Positions 1 through 10,992 of a stretch of 64,000 nucleotides of DNA are shown here, one piece after another. The translations under genes were made by a program, and so were the position numbers. Origin of the DNA: Sorghum bicolor (lineage: Eukaryota; Streptophyta; Magnoliopsida; Poales; Poaceae); the NCBI RefSeq assembly GCF_000003195.3, contig NC_012870.2, positions 26,246,202-26,310,201 of the forward strand, written 5' to 3'. Each line of letters opens with the position of its first letter. Position 1 is the stretch's first letter. Under the pieces are notes generated by a model. That model was given only the letters and a program-made list of their open reading frames with translations, did not search any database and was not told where the DNA came from.

Positions 1-540
1 CTCCTCGTGGCTGGTTGGTCACGACAGGAGACTAGTGGAGGCTGATGCGGTGGGGCTAGGTAGTAGCAGGCTAGGTGGCGGCCAGCGGCTAGGAGAGAGA
101 GAGGCAGGGGATATAGGCGAGCGGCACCGGCACAGCCATGGCACGGCATGTCACATGCGCCCACACACCGCACCCTCGTGTGACCCCAACACCAAGCGCC
201 ACCGGTGGTACCCTGGCTCCAGCAAGAAACAGTTCGAACCCCCTACGTACATGTTTTTCTCTTCTTTGTCGTGCTGTGTATTCTCGCCATTGTTTGGCTC
301 GTTCAATCTCGTGCAAGTTCAAAGGACGCCAGGACACCGGCGCTGCAGGTACAAGAGTGCAGAGTGGGTCGAACCACTCGACCCAAGGGTTCGAGTGCTT
401 CCGAGCCATTGACTCTATCTGACGTTATGGATCAGAAATGGGGTTTATTTCGGTCATTTTTTGGGTCGGGTCGATGAACCTATGGGCCGAACCGAACCAC
501 CCCATGTATAGTGGCTTTCATAGGAGAGGCTCTGGATTGG
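1..540. other. GC-rich stretch, no gene supported
   Basis: The first half kilobase is GC-rich and gives several short overlapping open frames on both strands. None has a recognisable domain or a coding-like composition distinct from its shadows. It may be the edge of a gene or a promoter lying to the left of the window, but nothing visible decides this. Confidence 0.3.
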
Positions 541-1755
541 ATAGCAGAGTGTTAGTGAAGGAATCGTACCAAACACGTCTCATGACTTTATAACTCTAAA
601 ATTTGAGATAAAGAGAGATATTTTTGTGTAGATCACTTATGGTGAAACGATTACTTATTGGGACAACAACTGCTAGAAAACCATTTACTTAAGAGTAGGA
701 CAAGAGAGTAAAAACGGATGAAAATAGTTTAGTTGAGCATCGTATACACACCTTCCATCCTATAATACAATGCATACAAGAATCTAAAATTTACTAAAAT
801 ATAAGAGATTCTAGGGGGAAAACAATTTTATATTAAATAATGCATTAATTTGGTAGGTATTATAGTGATACTTGCTATTTATTAACAAGTCACCATTGGT
901 CATGTTGATGATAACATTTAATTAGAAAAATAAGGTGAAGACATATGTATCATTTATGTTCTCTCTTAATTTTTTCTAAAAACTCTAGAATGCACTATAC
1001 ATATTATACTAGGATAGATAGTAAAACAAAGAATATACTAGATGTGCAATTGGCCGGTCACTTTGCTAGTTATATGGTAACTCGCATGCGGCAGCTTATG
1101 GTTTCATCTAGAGATAGATTCAGATCGGATAATTTTGATTGTTGATAGTTTTAGATGAACAAAATATTCTAGTCATCTAATATTGATAATGTCATATATA
1201 TATTTTTTCAAACATGAACGTGGAATTGGATAATACGTGATACATCCACTTAGAGCAACTTCAAGAAATCACCAGACAGCCTTTCTCGGTCCTTCGCTGA
1301 CCTGCCGTCTGTCTATATTCTTCCTAATTATGTTAGAAATACAGATTTTGGTGAAAAAATATCATCCAACAATTTCTTTAATGGTTATCCAAATATAATT
1401 ATTTTCTATTCTAAATTTCTCGCTACCCAAAAGTGAAAAATGAGAATAACTTTCTAGAGTACACACAAAATATAGAAAATTATTAGAGAGTGAAAATATA
1501 TAGAAAACATTTTTATGTAAATGGCTCGGAAATAATAATTTAGATTGTGAGCTCAGAAAGGCTCTTGAAAATGCTTTCAGTATCTATATTAGAATCAAAT
1601 ACGAATACGGATATCAATATTGACACAAAAATAAATACGGATTTTAGATATTTCAGATGTTTTAACATCCACGACCATCCCTAGTTTCATCACCCTAGTT
1701 GGGCAGCACGCAGCAGTTTGCAACAGTTGTCAGGTTTTACGATACAGAAAGATGT
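541..1755. other. AT-rich intergenic DNA
   Basis: AT-rich sequence without a convincing reading frame. The part from about 1250 to 1600 begins with a 'gagcaact' type end and ends in an inverted 'ggctctt' stretch, which suggests an old MITE, but I could not define both termini. Confidence 0.3.
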
Positions 1756-1759
1756 GATA

Positions 1760-2884
1760 ATTAAATAGTTACACAACTGTATTGGGCATTTTTGTATATA
1801 AAAATGATTAGCTGCCCCGATGGGCAGGAACAACAACATGATAAAGTGATCTTCAGAAGAGTTCGGTTTCTGACGGAGAGAAAAAAGCGCGCTCTCATGC
1901 GGAGACGGAGATCATGGCATGGCAACACTAGAAAACGATCAAATCGGTCCATGAGCTGCATGTGTAGGAAATGAACCTAGTGTTTCCTGAGACTGGAAAT
2001 ATGCTTAAGAATGAATTGACGAAGGAACGTGGACAGTTGTTTGATGAACAGAATATGCATATACTTGCTCTAGCTGTATGTCACCTAAATTTCAGCTTGA
2101 CGCGTAATTCTCATTCATACCGCTGGAAACCTTGGCTGAAGCTCTTTGGGTGCCAGTCAGTCATAAGATACAGCAGCTTTTTTCAGTTGTTGGGCAGAAA
2201 GACCAAGGGTATTACGCTGTTGAAGACACGTTTTTTCATCAGAATAATAAAAGTAAAAAGCATATCCAACCTAACTCAGTATTTTCAGCTGAAGTGCCGT
2301 AGGGGGTTTGCAAGAAATTGCTCCTTCAGTTCCAGACGTTTGGCACAAGGATCTGGGCTAATTCAGGTCAGAATGGCCGGAAAGAAGCTTAGAAGATGCC
2401 CCCAAAATGTTTCTTTCAACATGGCTGCTTCTACAACCTGATTGCGCTTGCACATTACTTTGTGGATCCTGGAATATGAACATGCTTACATTATGCTTGA
2501 GTTCAGCAACGCAACTTTTGACAATCTTGCAGCGCATCAGATCCTTTGTATATATCTGTTACGCACGTCTCCATATTGTTGTTTTCGATCGAGTCAGGAA
2601 ACTGGTCTGGCGTTTCACAAGTCCTGAAAAATACTTCACAAATGTCCGTTTTATAGCTTGTATCGTAACCAACACGAGAAGACTGAATCCGAATGCTCTA
2701 TAGGAGTAGGAGGAGTATGTTTCTAAAGTGGGATTCCCTTGTAAAGTTCAGTAAGGACTGCAGGAGATGTTAGGCCTCCTACTCAGCAGCACGATGGCAT
2801 GTCAACAAGCGTAACTTGACCATATATGTGCCGCAGTGGGGACACTTGGATTGAGGTTACAGTGGCCTTTGGTAATTAGAGCTT
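1760..2884 (+). other. Degraded coding-like stretch of unknown origin
   Basis: An open frame from 1971 to 2441 and neighbouring frames read like decayed protein sequence; for example, frames shift between blocks of good amino-acid composition. I do not recognise the source family. Because it is followed directly by a LINE-like 3' tail with a short A run near 2960, it may be a LINE body or a retrotransposed gene fragment. No intact start-to-stop gene can be supported. Confidence 0.25.
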
Positions 2885-2967
2885 TACTTCGGACTGTTGT
2901 AACCTTGACGTTCCCTTTCTGCTTAATGAATCACGTGTCGTGTTGACACGCTCGGGAAAAAAAAGCC
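2885..2967 (+). mobile_element. LINE-type 3' end with short A tail
   Basis: The stretch has the look of the 3' end of a plant L1 retrotransposon: a 'gttgtaacc' segment, a 'cttaatgaa' polyadenylation-like block, then 'cacgctcggg' and a run of eight A at about 2956-2964. This pattern is common at the 3' ends of grass LINEs. The 5' extent is unclear; the upstream degraded frame could belong to it. Confidence 0.4.
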
Positions 2968-2999
2968 TGCGTGGATATCCACTGAATTTTGGCCTCACG
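2967..2999 (+). repeat. Dispersed 33-bp repeat, copy 1
   Basis: The segment around 'catccactgaattttgg' (here with 'tatccact') recurs almost unchanged at 4406-4438, 1.4 kb downstream on the same strand. The core 'atccactgaa' appears a third time just after copy 2. The parent repeat is unknown. Confidence 0.6.
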
Positions 3000-3048
3000 C
3001 ACGCAGGCCGCTCAGTTCCCTCTTCGACGTAAATAGGCTATCCACTAA

Positions 3049-3284
3049 GGCCTTGGTTAGTTCACCCCAAAAACCAAAAAGTTTTCAAGATTTCTCGTCA
3101 CATCGAATCTTGTGGCACATGCATGAAGCATTAAATATAGATGAAAATAAAAAATTATTTATACAGTTTGTCTGTAAATCGTGAGATAAATCTTTTAATC
3201 CTATAGATTGGACAATATTTGCCACAAACAAACGAAAATACTACAGTAGTGAAATTCAAAAGGTTTTCATATCTAAACAAGGCC
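3049..3284. mobile_element. Tourist-like MITE
   Basis: A 236-bp element with terminal inverted repeats GGCCTTGGTTAG and CTAAACAAGGCC, flanked by the 3-bp duplication TAA on both sides (3046-3048 and 3285-3287). It has the family landmarks 'cacatcgaatctt', 'gcacatgcatgaagcattaaatatag' and 'ctacagta' in order. The TAA/TTA target site and the TIR point to the PIF/Harbinger (Tourist) group. It has no coding capacity. Confidence 0.85.
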
Positions 3285-4405
3285 TAAATAGGGTCGTCCT
3301 GTTTGAAACTCTTTTCACCTTAGGTACCATCTTTGTGGTTGCTCCTTTGCCAATGAATTTGAAATCATACAAAGTTACTGTGACAATGGCTGATAGTACT
3401 CTTGATCGAGATCAGAGTGCTGAGAGAGGAGGGCATCAGATGGTGTAGAATCGGGTCTGTTTCGGCCAGTATAGGCCCAATTCACCGGCTACTTGGAATG
3501 GGCCACGTAGACACCCTGGTGGGTGGGCTGGCGTCGCTGACTGACTTGCGGTGGACATCGTCGCTAGCTGACATGCAGCCCACGGCCAGCTTGCTTATTT
3601 GGATTTTAGCCACCCGTAGAGAGGCATCACTGAAGCGATTGCGGCGTCTAAGAGGGGATGAATTAATAAGTAACTTATGGCTAACTAAAACCTTTGTTTA
3701 TCAGAACCTACATAAAGTATCTATCTAGATGTGTAACTAGATTTCCCCAAGTGTGTGGCTAACTCTATGTCATTTGATGAATTCATTCTTTCGAACCAAA
3801 TATGGACTGAATGTGTAAAGCCTCTAGGGTAGTCTACAATAGTAAACGCTTCACATGAACCATTACATCTTTATTCATTTTGGGAAGTGTAAACTCATTA
3901 GTCATGAAATCATGATTTACCACCAAGCTAACAACTTCAACTTGATTTCACACAATTTGGGAAGCAAGATCATACTAGATATTTACCTGTATGGCCTTAA
4001 AAAAAATGTGTCTTCCTTCTATAGCCCTATTTTTTAACTTACATGTATGGCGTATGGCTGAAAATGAATATTTCTTCCTTCTTTGGCCTTGCATCTAATT
4101 CAGGCTGCTGACGGTGTTAAGTGTGTGGGTAAAATATAATTTTACCCCTAGAGAAAAGAGTTAAGTTTTAGCAGGAAAATTGTATCTTTTTCATATGATC
4201 TCAGATGAAGATGTTTTTTATATGAAAATTATAGCTCTCGACGAGATCTACAACTTTTTAGTTTTCAGTTTTTATTTAAGGTTGTTAAGATGCTCAATAA
4301 ATAAATAAAGCTTTAGCAGTATACTAAACGTGAGCCCTTGTTGCCTTGGAAAAGAGCCCTTGTTGCCCATATACATGACCATATATATGGGCCGGAGTGG
4401 GGAAG
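3285..4405. other. Intergenic, no gene seen
   Basis: AT-rich DNA with short open frames only. The part at about 4110-4265 ('gatctcagatgaagatg', 'gatctacaac') resembles filler DNA found in grass CACTA-type elements, but no terminus is visible. Confidence 0.3.
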
Positions 4406-4438
4406 CATGCGTGGACATCCACTGAATTTTGGTCTCAC
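4406..4438 (+). repeat. Dispersed 33-bp repeat, copy 2
   Basis: Second copy of the repeat at 2967-2999, differing by about three substitutions. It is followed at once by another 'atatccactgaa', so part of the unit is repeated a third time here. Confidence 0.6.
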
Positions 4439-4542
4439 GGGGATATCCACTGAACACGGCAAATGGGCCAAATGCTTCGCAGCAGGACAGCTCGCCAAGG
4501 AAACGTCGCAATTGGCAAAGCGCAAATAACTCCTCCTTGGAG

Positions 4543-5000
4543 CGGGAAAAAATCTACAATAGCTCCCTCAACTTTTCTGATAGTTTGTTTTTTCTCCATA
4601 AACTCCGAAACCAGATTAAATATCTCAACTTTTAGAACCCTTTATCTTACCTCTCTGACCCTGTTATAAGCACTTTTGAAGGAGATTTTATCTTTATCTT
4701 TTTTTGGTTGAATATTTAAAAAATCATAATAAATTACAGAAAAATCATAAAATAGAAAATCTAATTTTTTGAATTCACATGAGTACATCTACATAATGAA
4801 TATATAATATAATATGATTTAGTATAAGTTTTGTTGTGACTTTAGATCATCTATGTTTTTCTGTAATTAATTAGAATAATTCATAGCTATAGTTTGTATA
4901 GCCCAATTGTGATAAAATTTTTATGATGAACTAATTATTGTATGATTAAATTATAGTAAAAATTTATACGCATTGGATCACGTATAGATTTAGTATAAGC
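4543..5000 (+). mobile_element. Single arm of a foldback (MULE-like) element
   Basis: This stretch begins GGGAAAAAATCTACAATAG and then follows the left arm of the 933-bp palindromic element at 50891-51823 for about 450 bases. Shared blocks include the 'gaatatttaaaaaatcataataaat' region, 'gaatatataatat' and 'ggatcacgtata'. The matching inverted arm is absent, so this is a truncated or one-armed copy. Divergence is high, so it is older than the complete copy. Confidence 0.6.
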
Positions 5001-5306
5001 AAATGTTGAAAACATATGCGCATGAAACTCCGCCATTGGTGGTACTAAAGGTGATGCCGTGATGGAAGTCGGCAAGGTGCTCATGCTGGAGCTGAGGAAA
5101 TTTTGTTTTTTTGTCTCAAAGCACCAGGTTCCATGCTGCCCAACACGTTTCAGGGATGCGGCTGTCAGCTCAAGACATCGGGATTTTATTTATTTTTGCT
5201 GGGAGAGAGAGAGACGTGATCGATGCCTTGGGTGCGTGCCTCTGTTTCCCTCTCCTCGCAGAGTGGGAGGGAGAATTGGAGTCGTGGTTCAGCTGTGATT
5301 TATCCT

Positions 5307-5549
5307 GAGCCTTGTTTAGTTCCTAAAAATTTTGCAAAATTTTTCAGATTCCCCGTCACATCGAATCTTAAGACATATGCATTAAGTATTAAATATAGAT
5401 GAAAATAAAAACTAATTACACAGTTTGGTCGAAATTGACGAGACGAATCTTTTGAGCCTAGTTAGTTCATAATTGGACAATATTTGTCAAATACAAACGA
5501 AAGTGCTACTATTTCTATTTTGTAAAAATTTTTGGAAGTAAACAAGGCC
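5307..5549. mobile_element. Tourist-like MITE
   Basis: About 243 bp with ends AGCCTTGTTTAGTTCC and GTAAACAAGGCC and the usual internal landmarks ('cccgtcacatcgaatctt', 'gacgagacgaatctttt', 'gtgctac'). The target duplication is not clear because the left end is mutated. Confidence 0.75.
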
Positions 5550-6655
5550 CTGCTTTCACTTGAGAATCGGATGGTAAGAGAAAAACGACGGGCGCATTCA
5601 GAGTCAGAGCAGAGATTATCTATCCTAAATGCTCGTTCGGTTATGGCAATTAGAGAGCCAGGAATCAATCTATTAGTAAAAGTTTATATAAATTGAAGTA
5701 ATAATCCGCCAAGGAATTCTTCCTCAAGCTCGTTCCCGGTGAAACGAAGGTGGCCTAAATAGCACCTCACTCGGAGGACTGAAACTGAATGAGTTGAATG
5801 AGAACAGATACTACGGTTGCTGCCCTTGCCTTGTTCTTCTGTGTCCGTTGCAATTGCAACACGCACGACCTGTGTCCGTCTGTCTTGTGTGTGGTGCTGG
5901 ACGGCTCACCAGCAGCAGGAACAGACATCAATCACTGACTAGGACAGCACTGGAATTGGGTCCGGCTCAGGGTCGGTCACATAACTCCGTACGTATATGT
6001 ACCAAAAGATAACATGAATAGGTGATGTGTCACGTAACCAAAGCAACCATCGCTGGTGATTTTGTACAAAGGAAAGATAAAGATGGGTGTGCCGAAGTGA
6101 TAAGGCAGCACAGGTGGGGTGGTGGTGTACCTTTCAGTTCCATGTCAGACTCTGCTTTCTCCCGGTCACATCACATCGCATTTGCAGCGACTTGGCACCA
6201 CTCCCACTTCGTCAAACCACAAGGATTAGGAGCTGATAACCGAGGCAATGATTGGACCCGTAATCCTTCCTGGTCACAGGAAATACTCCTACTAGCAGTA
6301 GCAGGTCCCTGTACTGGGACCATTTATGCCCATAAAGTTGCTGCCTGCCTGCCTGCTCCTCAATCCTCACCACAAGCATTGCATTGACTTCAATTGTATC
6401 ATGCACCCTCAACACGTGACACGTCCTTGAAACGGCCTTCTCATCAAAAAGAAAAATCCCTTGAAAGGGTCTCCATAACGTTATCCTGTTCCTGCCAAAT
6501 CCACTATTTTATATATGTATGTATGTACATACTCCACATAATACAAATATGTCTTGAAAAAGGACTTTACATAAACCCTTGTTTTCTCTCCATGAGCCAT
6601 GATGAGTCCTCTAGATGGATGGATTGCCGCGCCGGGCCATGGCATGGCAGAACTG
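5550..6655. other. Intergenic, no gene seen
   Basis: The longest frame (6022-6387, 121 codons) has no recognisable domain, no plausible splice partners and no support beyond being open. No repeat boundaries were found. Confidence 0.3.
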
Positions 6656-6660
6656 TTAGA

Positions 6661-6872
6661 AGGTTCGTTTGGTTTGTCTTATTAAAGTTTATCATATGTT
6701 ATATTAAATATTTAGATATATGTATGAAGTATAAATTATTTATAAAATGAGATTAATTTACGAGATAAATTCTTTTAAGATTAATTAGTTTATAATTAGA
6801 TATTAATTATCAAATAAAATAAAAATGCTACCGTACTTATTAAACTCTAATAACCCTAACCAAATATCCCTA
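6661..6872. mobile_element. Degenerate MITE
   Basis: An AT-rich block starts with a 'ggttcgtttggtttg' end, ends in a reverse-complement-like 'ccaaatatccc' and has MITE-type internal order ('gagataaattcttttaag', 'aattagtttataattag', 'aatgctac'). The ends are eroded and no target duplication can be read. Confidence 0.45.
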
Positions 6873-7145
6873 AGTAGCAGTACAAGTGTTACTTTCTAGA
6901 TGAGCTCTAGTTGATGTGATGCATCTATAGTCATTTTCCCTCTAAAAAGCATAACTACTTCACGCTATTTTCAACCTACAATCACGATATCAGGACCAGC
7001 CACCAATTGTCCTCGTGATTTTCCAAATTATTGACAAAATTAAAAATAAAAAAGAAGCAACTACTGCAAACAGGGTTATTATTTGCAAGTTGCAAGGTGA
7101 GGGCAGGGATGAAGCCAAGAATTCCAGTCCAGCCTTGAGCCTTAA

Positions 7146-7385
7146 GGCCTTGTTTAGTTCACCTAAAAACAAAAAAAAAATAAGATTCTCCGTCACATTG
7201 AATCTCACGACACATGCATGAAGCATTAAAAATAGATAAAAACAAAAACTAATAGCACAGTTTGCCTATAAATTACGAGACGAATCTTTTAAGCCTAGTT
7301 ACTCCATGATTGGATAATGCTTTTTTAAATAAAAACGAAAGTGCTACAGTCTCAAAATCCAAAAAAATTTGGATCAAAACAAAGC
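7146..7385. mobile_element. Tourist-like MITE
   Basis: About 240 bp, starting GGCCTTGTTTAGTTC after TAA and ending AACAAAGCC before TAG. The internal landmarks of the family are present in the same order as in the copy at 3049. Confidence 0.75.
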
Positions 7386-8428
7386 CCTAGCACAAGTATT
7401 ACACATAAATTTGATTGAGAAGGTGACGAGGGCATCAAGCAACCCCATCGAATGGTTTGTTTCAAAGAGGCCACGTAACATATTATTAATTACAACTAAA
7501 ATCGCAGGTTAGAATAAGACAGGGGAGGCCGGGAGGTCCAGCTCCAGCAGGTGCCTTGCCTGCGCTGCACTGCTTCATTTGAGGTGGCTTGTGCAGGGAG
7601 GCATGGGATATTGCTCAGCCAAACACCATCTACTGCTGCACCTCTCTCGGTCTCGGCATCTTGGCTGGCTCCATGTTTTGTGGCAAGCAATTGCTTGAGT
7701 GGAAGCTTTCCTCACTGATTGGGCGTGCCGCGTGCCGCTACTTTTTTTTTTTGTACCAATAGGCCTGCTGCACATCCCTGGATCCCTGATTGATTGCATA
7801 ACCTGTCAATTATAGCATAATAATAATGGGAGGCATATTGCATTATTACGCGAGGATGGCAACATCCATGGATGGATGGCTCTTTAAGTAACTTCCTTGG
7901 ATTTGGATGCGCATCGTCCTTATGGTTTCAGTTGGCCAGCACTGTCTTTCCAAAATATTCACATTTGGGACATGGAGGGCTTTACCGTTGCTTCAGATTC
8001 TGTAATGTAACAACGTATCTGATCTGCGTAGTACGATAGTTTTTCACTACATCGAAAGCCAATGCAAACCCCTCCAAACTGGCTTCACTGGTTATTCTCT
8101 TGCTTAACTTATTCTGGGTTAGGGACTTAGGGGCAGGAGAGAAAAAGATCGATCTTTTGCTATTTCCTATAGTTTTTGCCTTTTTGGAGAGGAAGCTGAA
8201 ACCGTTACGAGTCACATCAAATAGAGTAACGCAAAAAAGGAAAAATGCAGTGCCTGGATTCTCCCGACTGGCATTTGAAATGGAATGGATTTCGTATCTG
8301 CATGCATTGGCCATTTTTTTAAAAAAAATAAGTTTACATTTTATTATATTTGGAGAGAATCATTTATATTACGAGACACCAGTTTTCGTACTCTGGGAAG
8401 GGATCGCATGCATTGGCCATTTGGGTGA
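7386..8428. other. Intergenic, no gene seen
   Basis: Several frames of 60-140 codons overlap on both strands between 7500 and 8500, but they are mutually exclusive shadows without domains. No gene or repeat boundary can be supported. Confidence 0.3.
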
Positions 8429-8671
8429 GGCCTTGTTTAGTTCCGAAATTATTTCAGATTTTGGTACTGTAGTACTTTCGTTTTTATTTGACAAATATTA
8501 TCTAATCATGGACTAACCAGACTTAAAAGATTCATCTCGTGATTTACAGTCAAACTGTGTGATTAGTTTTTGTTTTTATTTATATTTAATGTTTTATGCA
8601 TGTGCCGCAAGATTCGATGTGACAAGGAATCTTGAAAACTTTTTGGATTTCGGGGTTAACTAAACAATGCC
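8429..8671. mobile_element. Tourist-like MITE, inverted
   Basis: 243 bp with ends GGCCTTGTTTAGTTCC and TAACTAAACAATGCC, flanked by TGA on both sides. Internal landmarks appear in reverse-complement order relative to the copy at 3049. Confidence 0.8.
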
Positions 8672-8895
8672 TGAGTTTAGAACAGACAACTTCATGAGTA
8701 AATCTAGGGAAGTAATAATGACGATTTTTACAAATCTTTTTGGGTTACGGGCTGATGCATCACCTAGCAGTAAAAATTCGTTTTCCTGTTGCCATTGTCG
8801 GTCTCTGCTACAGTATTGACCGCACAGTTCGCGAGGATCTCCGTATCATATGAATCCAGTTCAAATTTCCAGTTGTCTCGGTTCAAACCCAACTA

Positions 8896-9135
8896 GGCCT
8901 CGTTTAGATACACCCAAAAACTCAAAACTTTACAAGATTCCCCATCACATCGAATCTTACGGCACATGCATGAAACATTAAATATAGATAAAAAAGATAA
9001 CTAATTGCACAGTTTAACTGTAAATCACGAGACGAATCTTTTAAGCCTAGTTGTCAAATAAAAACGAAAATGCTACAGTGTCAAAATCCAAAATATTTGT
9101 CAAAATCCAAAATATTTTTGCATCTAAACAAGGCC
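8896..9135. mobile_element. Tourist-like MITE, left member of a head-to-head pair
   Basis: 240 bp from GGCCTCGTTTAGATAC to CATCTAAACAAGGCC. Near the right end an 'aaaatccaaaatatttgt' segment is present twice in tandem. Only eight bases separate it from the next MITE, which lies in the opposite orientation. Confidence 0.8.
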
Positions 9136-9143
9136 TAACATTA

Positions 9144-9371
9144 GGCCTTTCCTCTAGATTTTTTTTATCACGTATAAGATTGAATATTTGACAAACATTA
9201 TCCAATTATAGAGTAATTAGGCTTAAAAGATTCACCTTGTGAATTACAAGTAAACTGTGTAATTGGTTTTTATTTTTATTTATATTTAATGCTTCATGTA
9301 TATGTCGTAAGATTTGATGTGACGAGGAATCTTGAAAAGTTTTTGGTTTTTGGAGCGAACTAAACAAGGCC
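9144..9371. mobile_element. Tourist-like MITE, inverted, right member of pair
   Basis: 228 bp from GGCCTTTCCTCTAG (an eroded end) to GAACTAAACAAGGCC, with internal landmarks reversed relative to its neighbour. The two could form a large imperfect hairpin if transcribed together. Confidence 0.75.
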
Positions 9372-10550
9372 GAATTGCTCTATCAAACACAAGGAACATC
9401 AGAGTACTACGGTACCACCTCCCTGGACAAATCCTAACCGCACCGATCCAAACTTGGTTGGATTTCGACATTTTAGTGGCCAAGCGTCTAACATACAAAA
9501 AAGAGTATTTTAGAATGTCAGGGTAACTAGAAAAGTAGGTTTCCATCGTACTCTTGGTCATACATAGAGACAAGCTACGATTATCCTTCATCCCATAACA
9601 AGGTCCTGTTTAGCAGATTCTGACAAGAGGCTCTTTTAGAGTAGTCGAATCCATTTTGATGAAGCCACAGATTATGATTTTGTCAAAACGGCTCCGGCTT
9701 CATCTGCTTTTACTCAAAAACAGTTTCTTCATAAAAAGGTTTAGTAGAGCTCCTTAAAAAAGCCAAAACCGGAGCCGAAGAGAAATTCTACCAAACAAGC
9801 TCTAAACTTCTGGCCATGTACATAGACAAGCACTTGTCTAGATACATTCAAGAGGGAGTATTTCTCACAGAGTTTTAGGATGAAGAAAATATTTTCATAC
9901 AAGTATTTATTAACAAAAATACTTGTGCCAAAATTTTGTAGTTTTTGAAATTTTCAAACAAAATACAGCCTGCATTACAGGGTTGTTTGATTAAGACTTA
10001 GATCAATTGCCTCAATATTGAACATGTCGATGATGGATCAGCTAGCACGGCGGCCTTTGCTTCGCCATCGAGCTTTGTGACCGCGCTGACCCTGTGAAAT
10101 GGTAGTGTCCCAATCACTGGATGGACAAGGCAACGACCCCAATGCTAGCGGGGCTGCGATGGCCTACGTGCCGGTGCTGCAGATTAATAGATCATGTGTC
10201 ATTTTAGTTTCATTATTGGCATAACATTGCTTTGAAAAACCTTTCTTACTGGAGCAACAAATTAAATTAACATAGTTTTTTCACCCCGTAGCAAGTATTG
10301 CAATAAGTACAATGTTGTTATGTTTAATGGACATAGTACGTTTTAAAAGTATTCTCCCAAGAGATAAATCTCAAGTAACCAAGAACATTCCACCTTGAGT
10401 ATATGTCTAAAAAATCATACTACTCCTTAGCTAGTCACTAGATGCAAATCATATGCATGGGTCGTGATTCCGTGAAGAACAGTTTCACAAAAAAAATATA
10501 ATCACATTACCATGAGACCGTATGAATATTGACCCATACTAGAATAGGTA
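9372..10550. other. Intergenic region upstream of the DUF506 gene
   Basis: No gene is visible. The sequence is AT-rich, with a small GC-richer patch at about 10060-10180 that has no usable frame. Distal promoter elements of the downstream gene may lie here, but none can be named with confidence. Confidence 0.3.
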
Positions 10551-10740
10551 TTTATTTTAAAATAACAGAAGAAATATTTTTATTTGAGTTACTTGAGACG
10601 ATGCTAGTACTGTATTCCAAAACGAACCGATGAACAGAGGAGGGCCTACAAGTCTGGTGCCACCTCGGACAGCATGCGGATAAGAACAAACACGTAGGCC
10701 GCCACGCCATCGAACCGTCCACGTCGGCTTCCTCCGCTGC

Positions 10741-10747
10741 TTTAAAA
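10741..10747 (+). promoter_or_regulatory. TATA-like box of the DUF506 gene
   Basis: TTTAAAA followed by a C-rich 'gtcccctccccctcgtcctc' run typical of grass 5' leaders. It lies about 250 bases before the chosen start codon. A start of transcription near 10775 is inferred. Confidence 0.4.
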
Positions 10748-10895
10748 CCGGTCCCCTCCCCCTCGTCCTCTATACTCCTCTTCCCCCCGCCCCTGCAATT
10801 CATTCGCACCCAAAAAAATCGAGCCGATCGAAAAAACCCTAACCGCTGCGATCGAATCGAATCATCCAGGGGCCGCAGCAGAGCCCGACGAGGCC

Positions 10896-10946
10896 ATGTC
10901 TCCGGCAACCGCCGCCATCCCCTCCCAAGATCGCTTCCCCTGGTGA
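10896..10946 (+). CDS. Upstream open reading frame in the DUF506 leader
   Basis: If transcription starts near 10775, the first AUG of the mRNA would be this 16-codon frame (MSPATAAIPSQDRFPW, stop TGA). It ends 46 bases before the main start and is in a different frame. The AUG context 'gaggccATGtc' is moderate. It might lower translation of the main frame. The alternative is that a leader intron removes it; a 'ggtgatacg' donor and 'gatatag' acceptor flank only about 50 bases, which is short for a plant intron. Confidence 0.35.
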   Translation: MSPATAAIPSQDRFPW

Positions 10947-10992
10947 TACGTACGACTCGTGCCGCTCATTTCTTTGCCTTGGGATATAGTAT

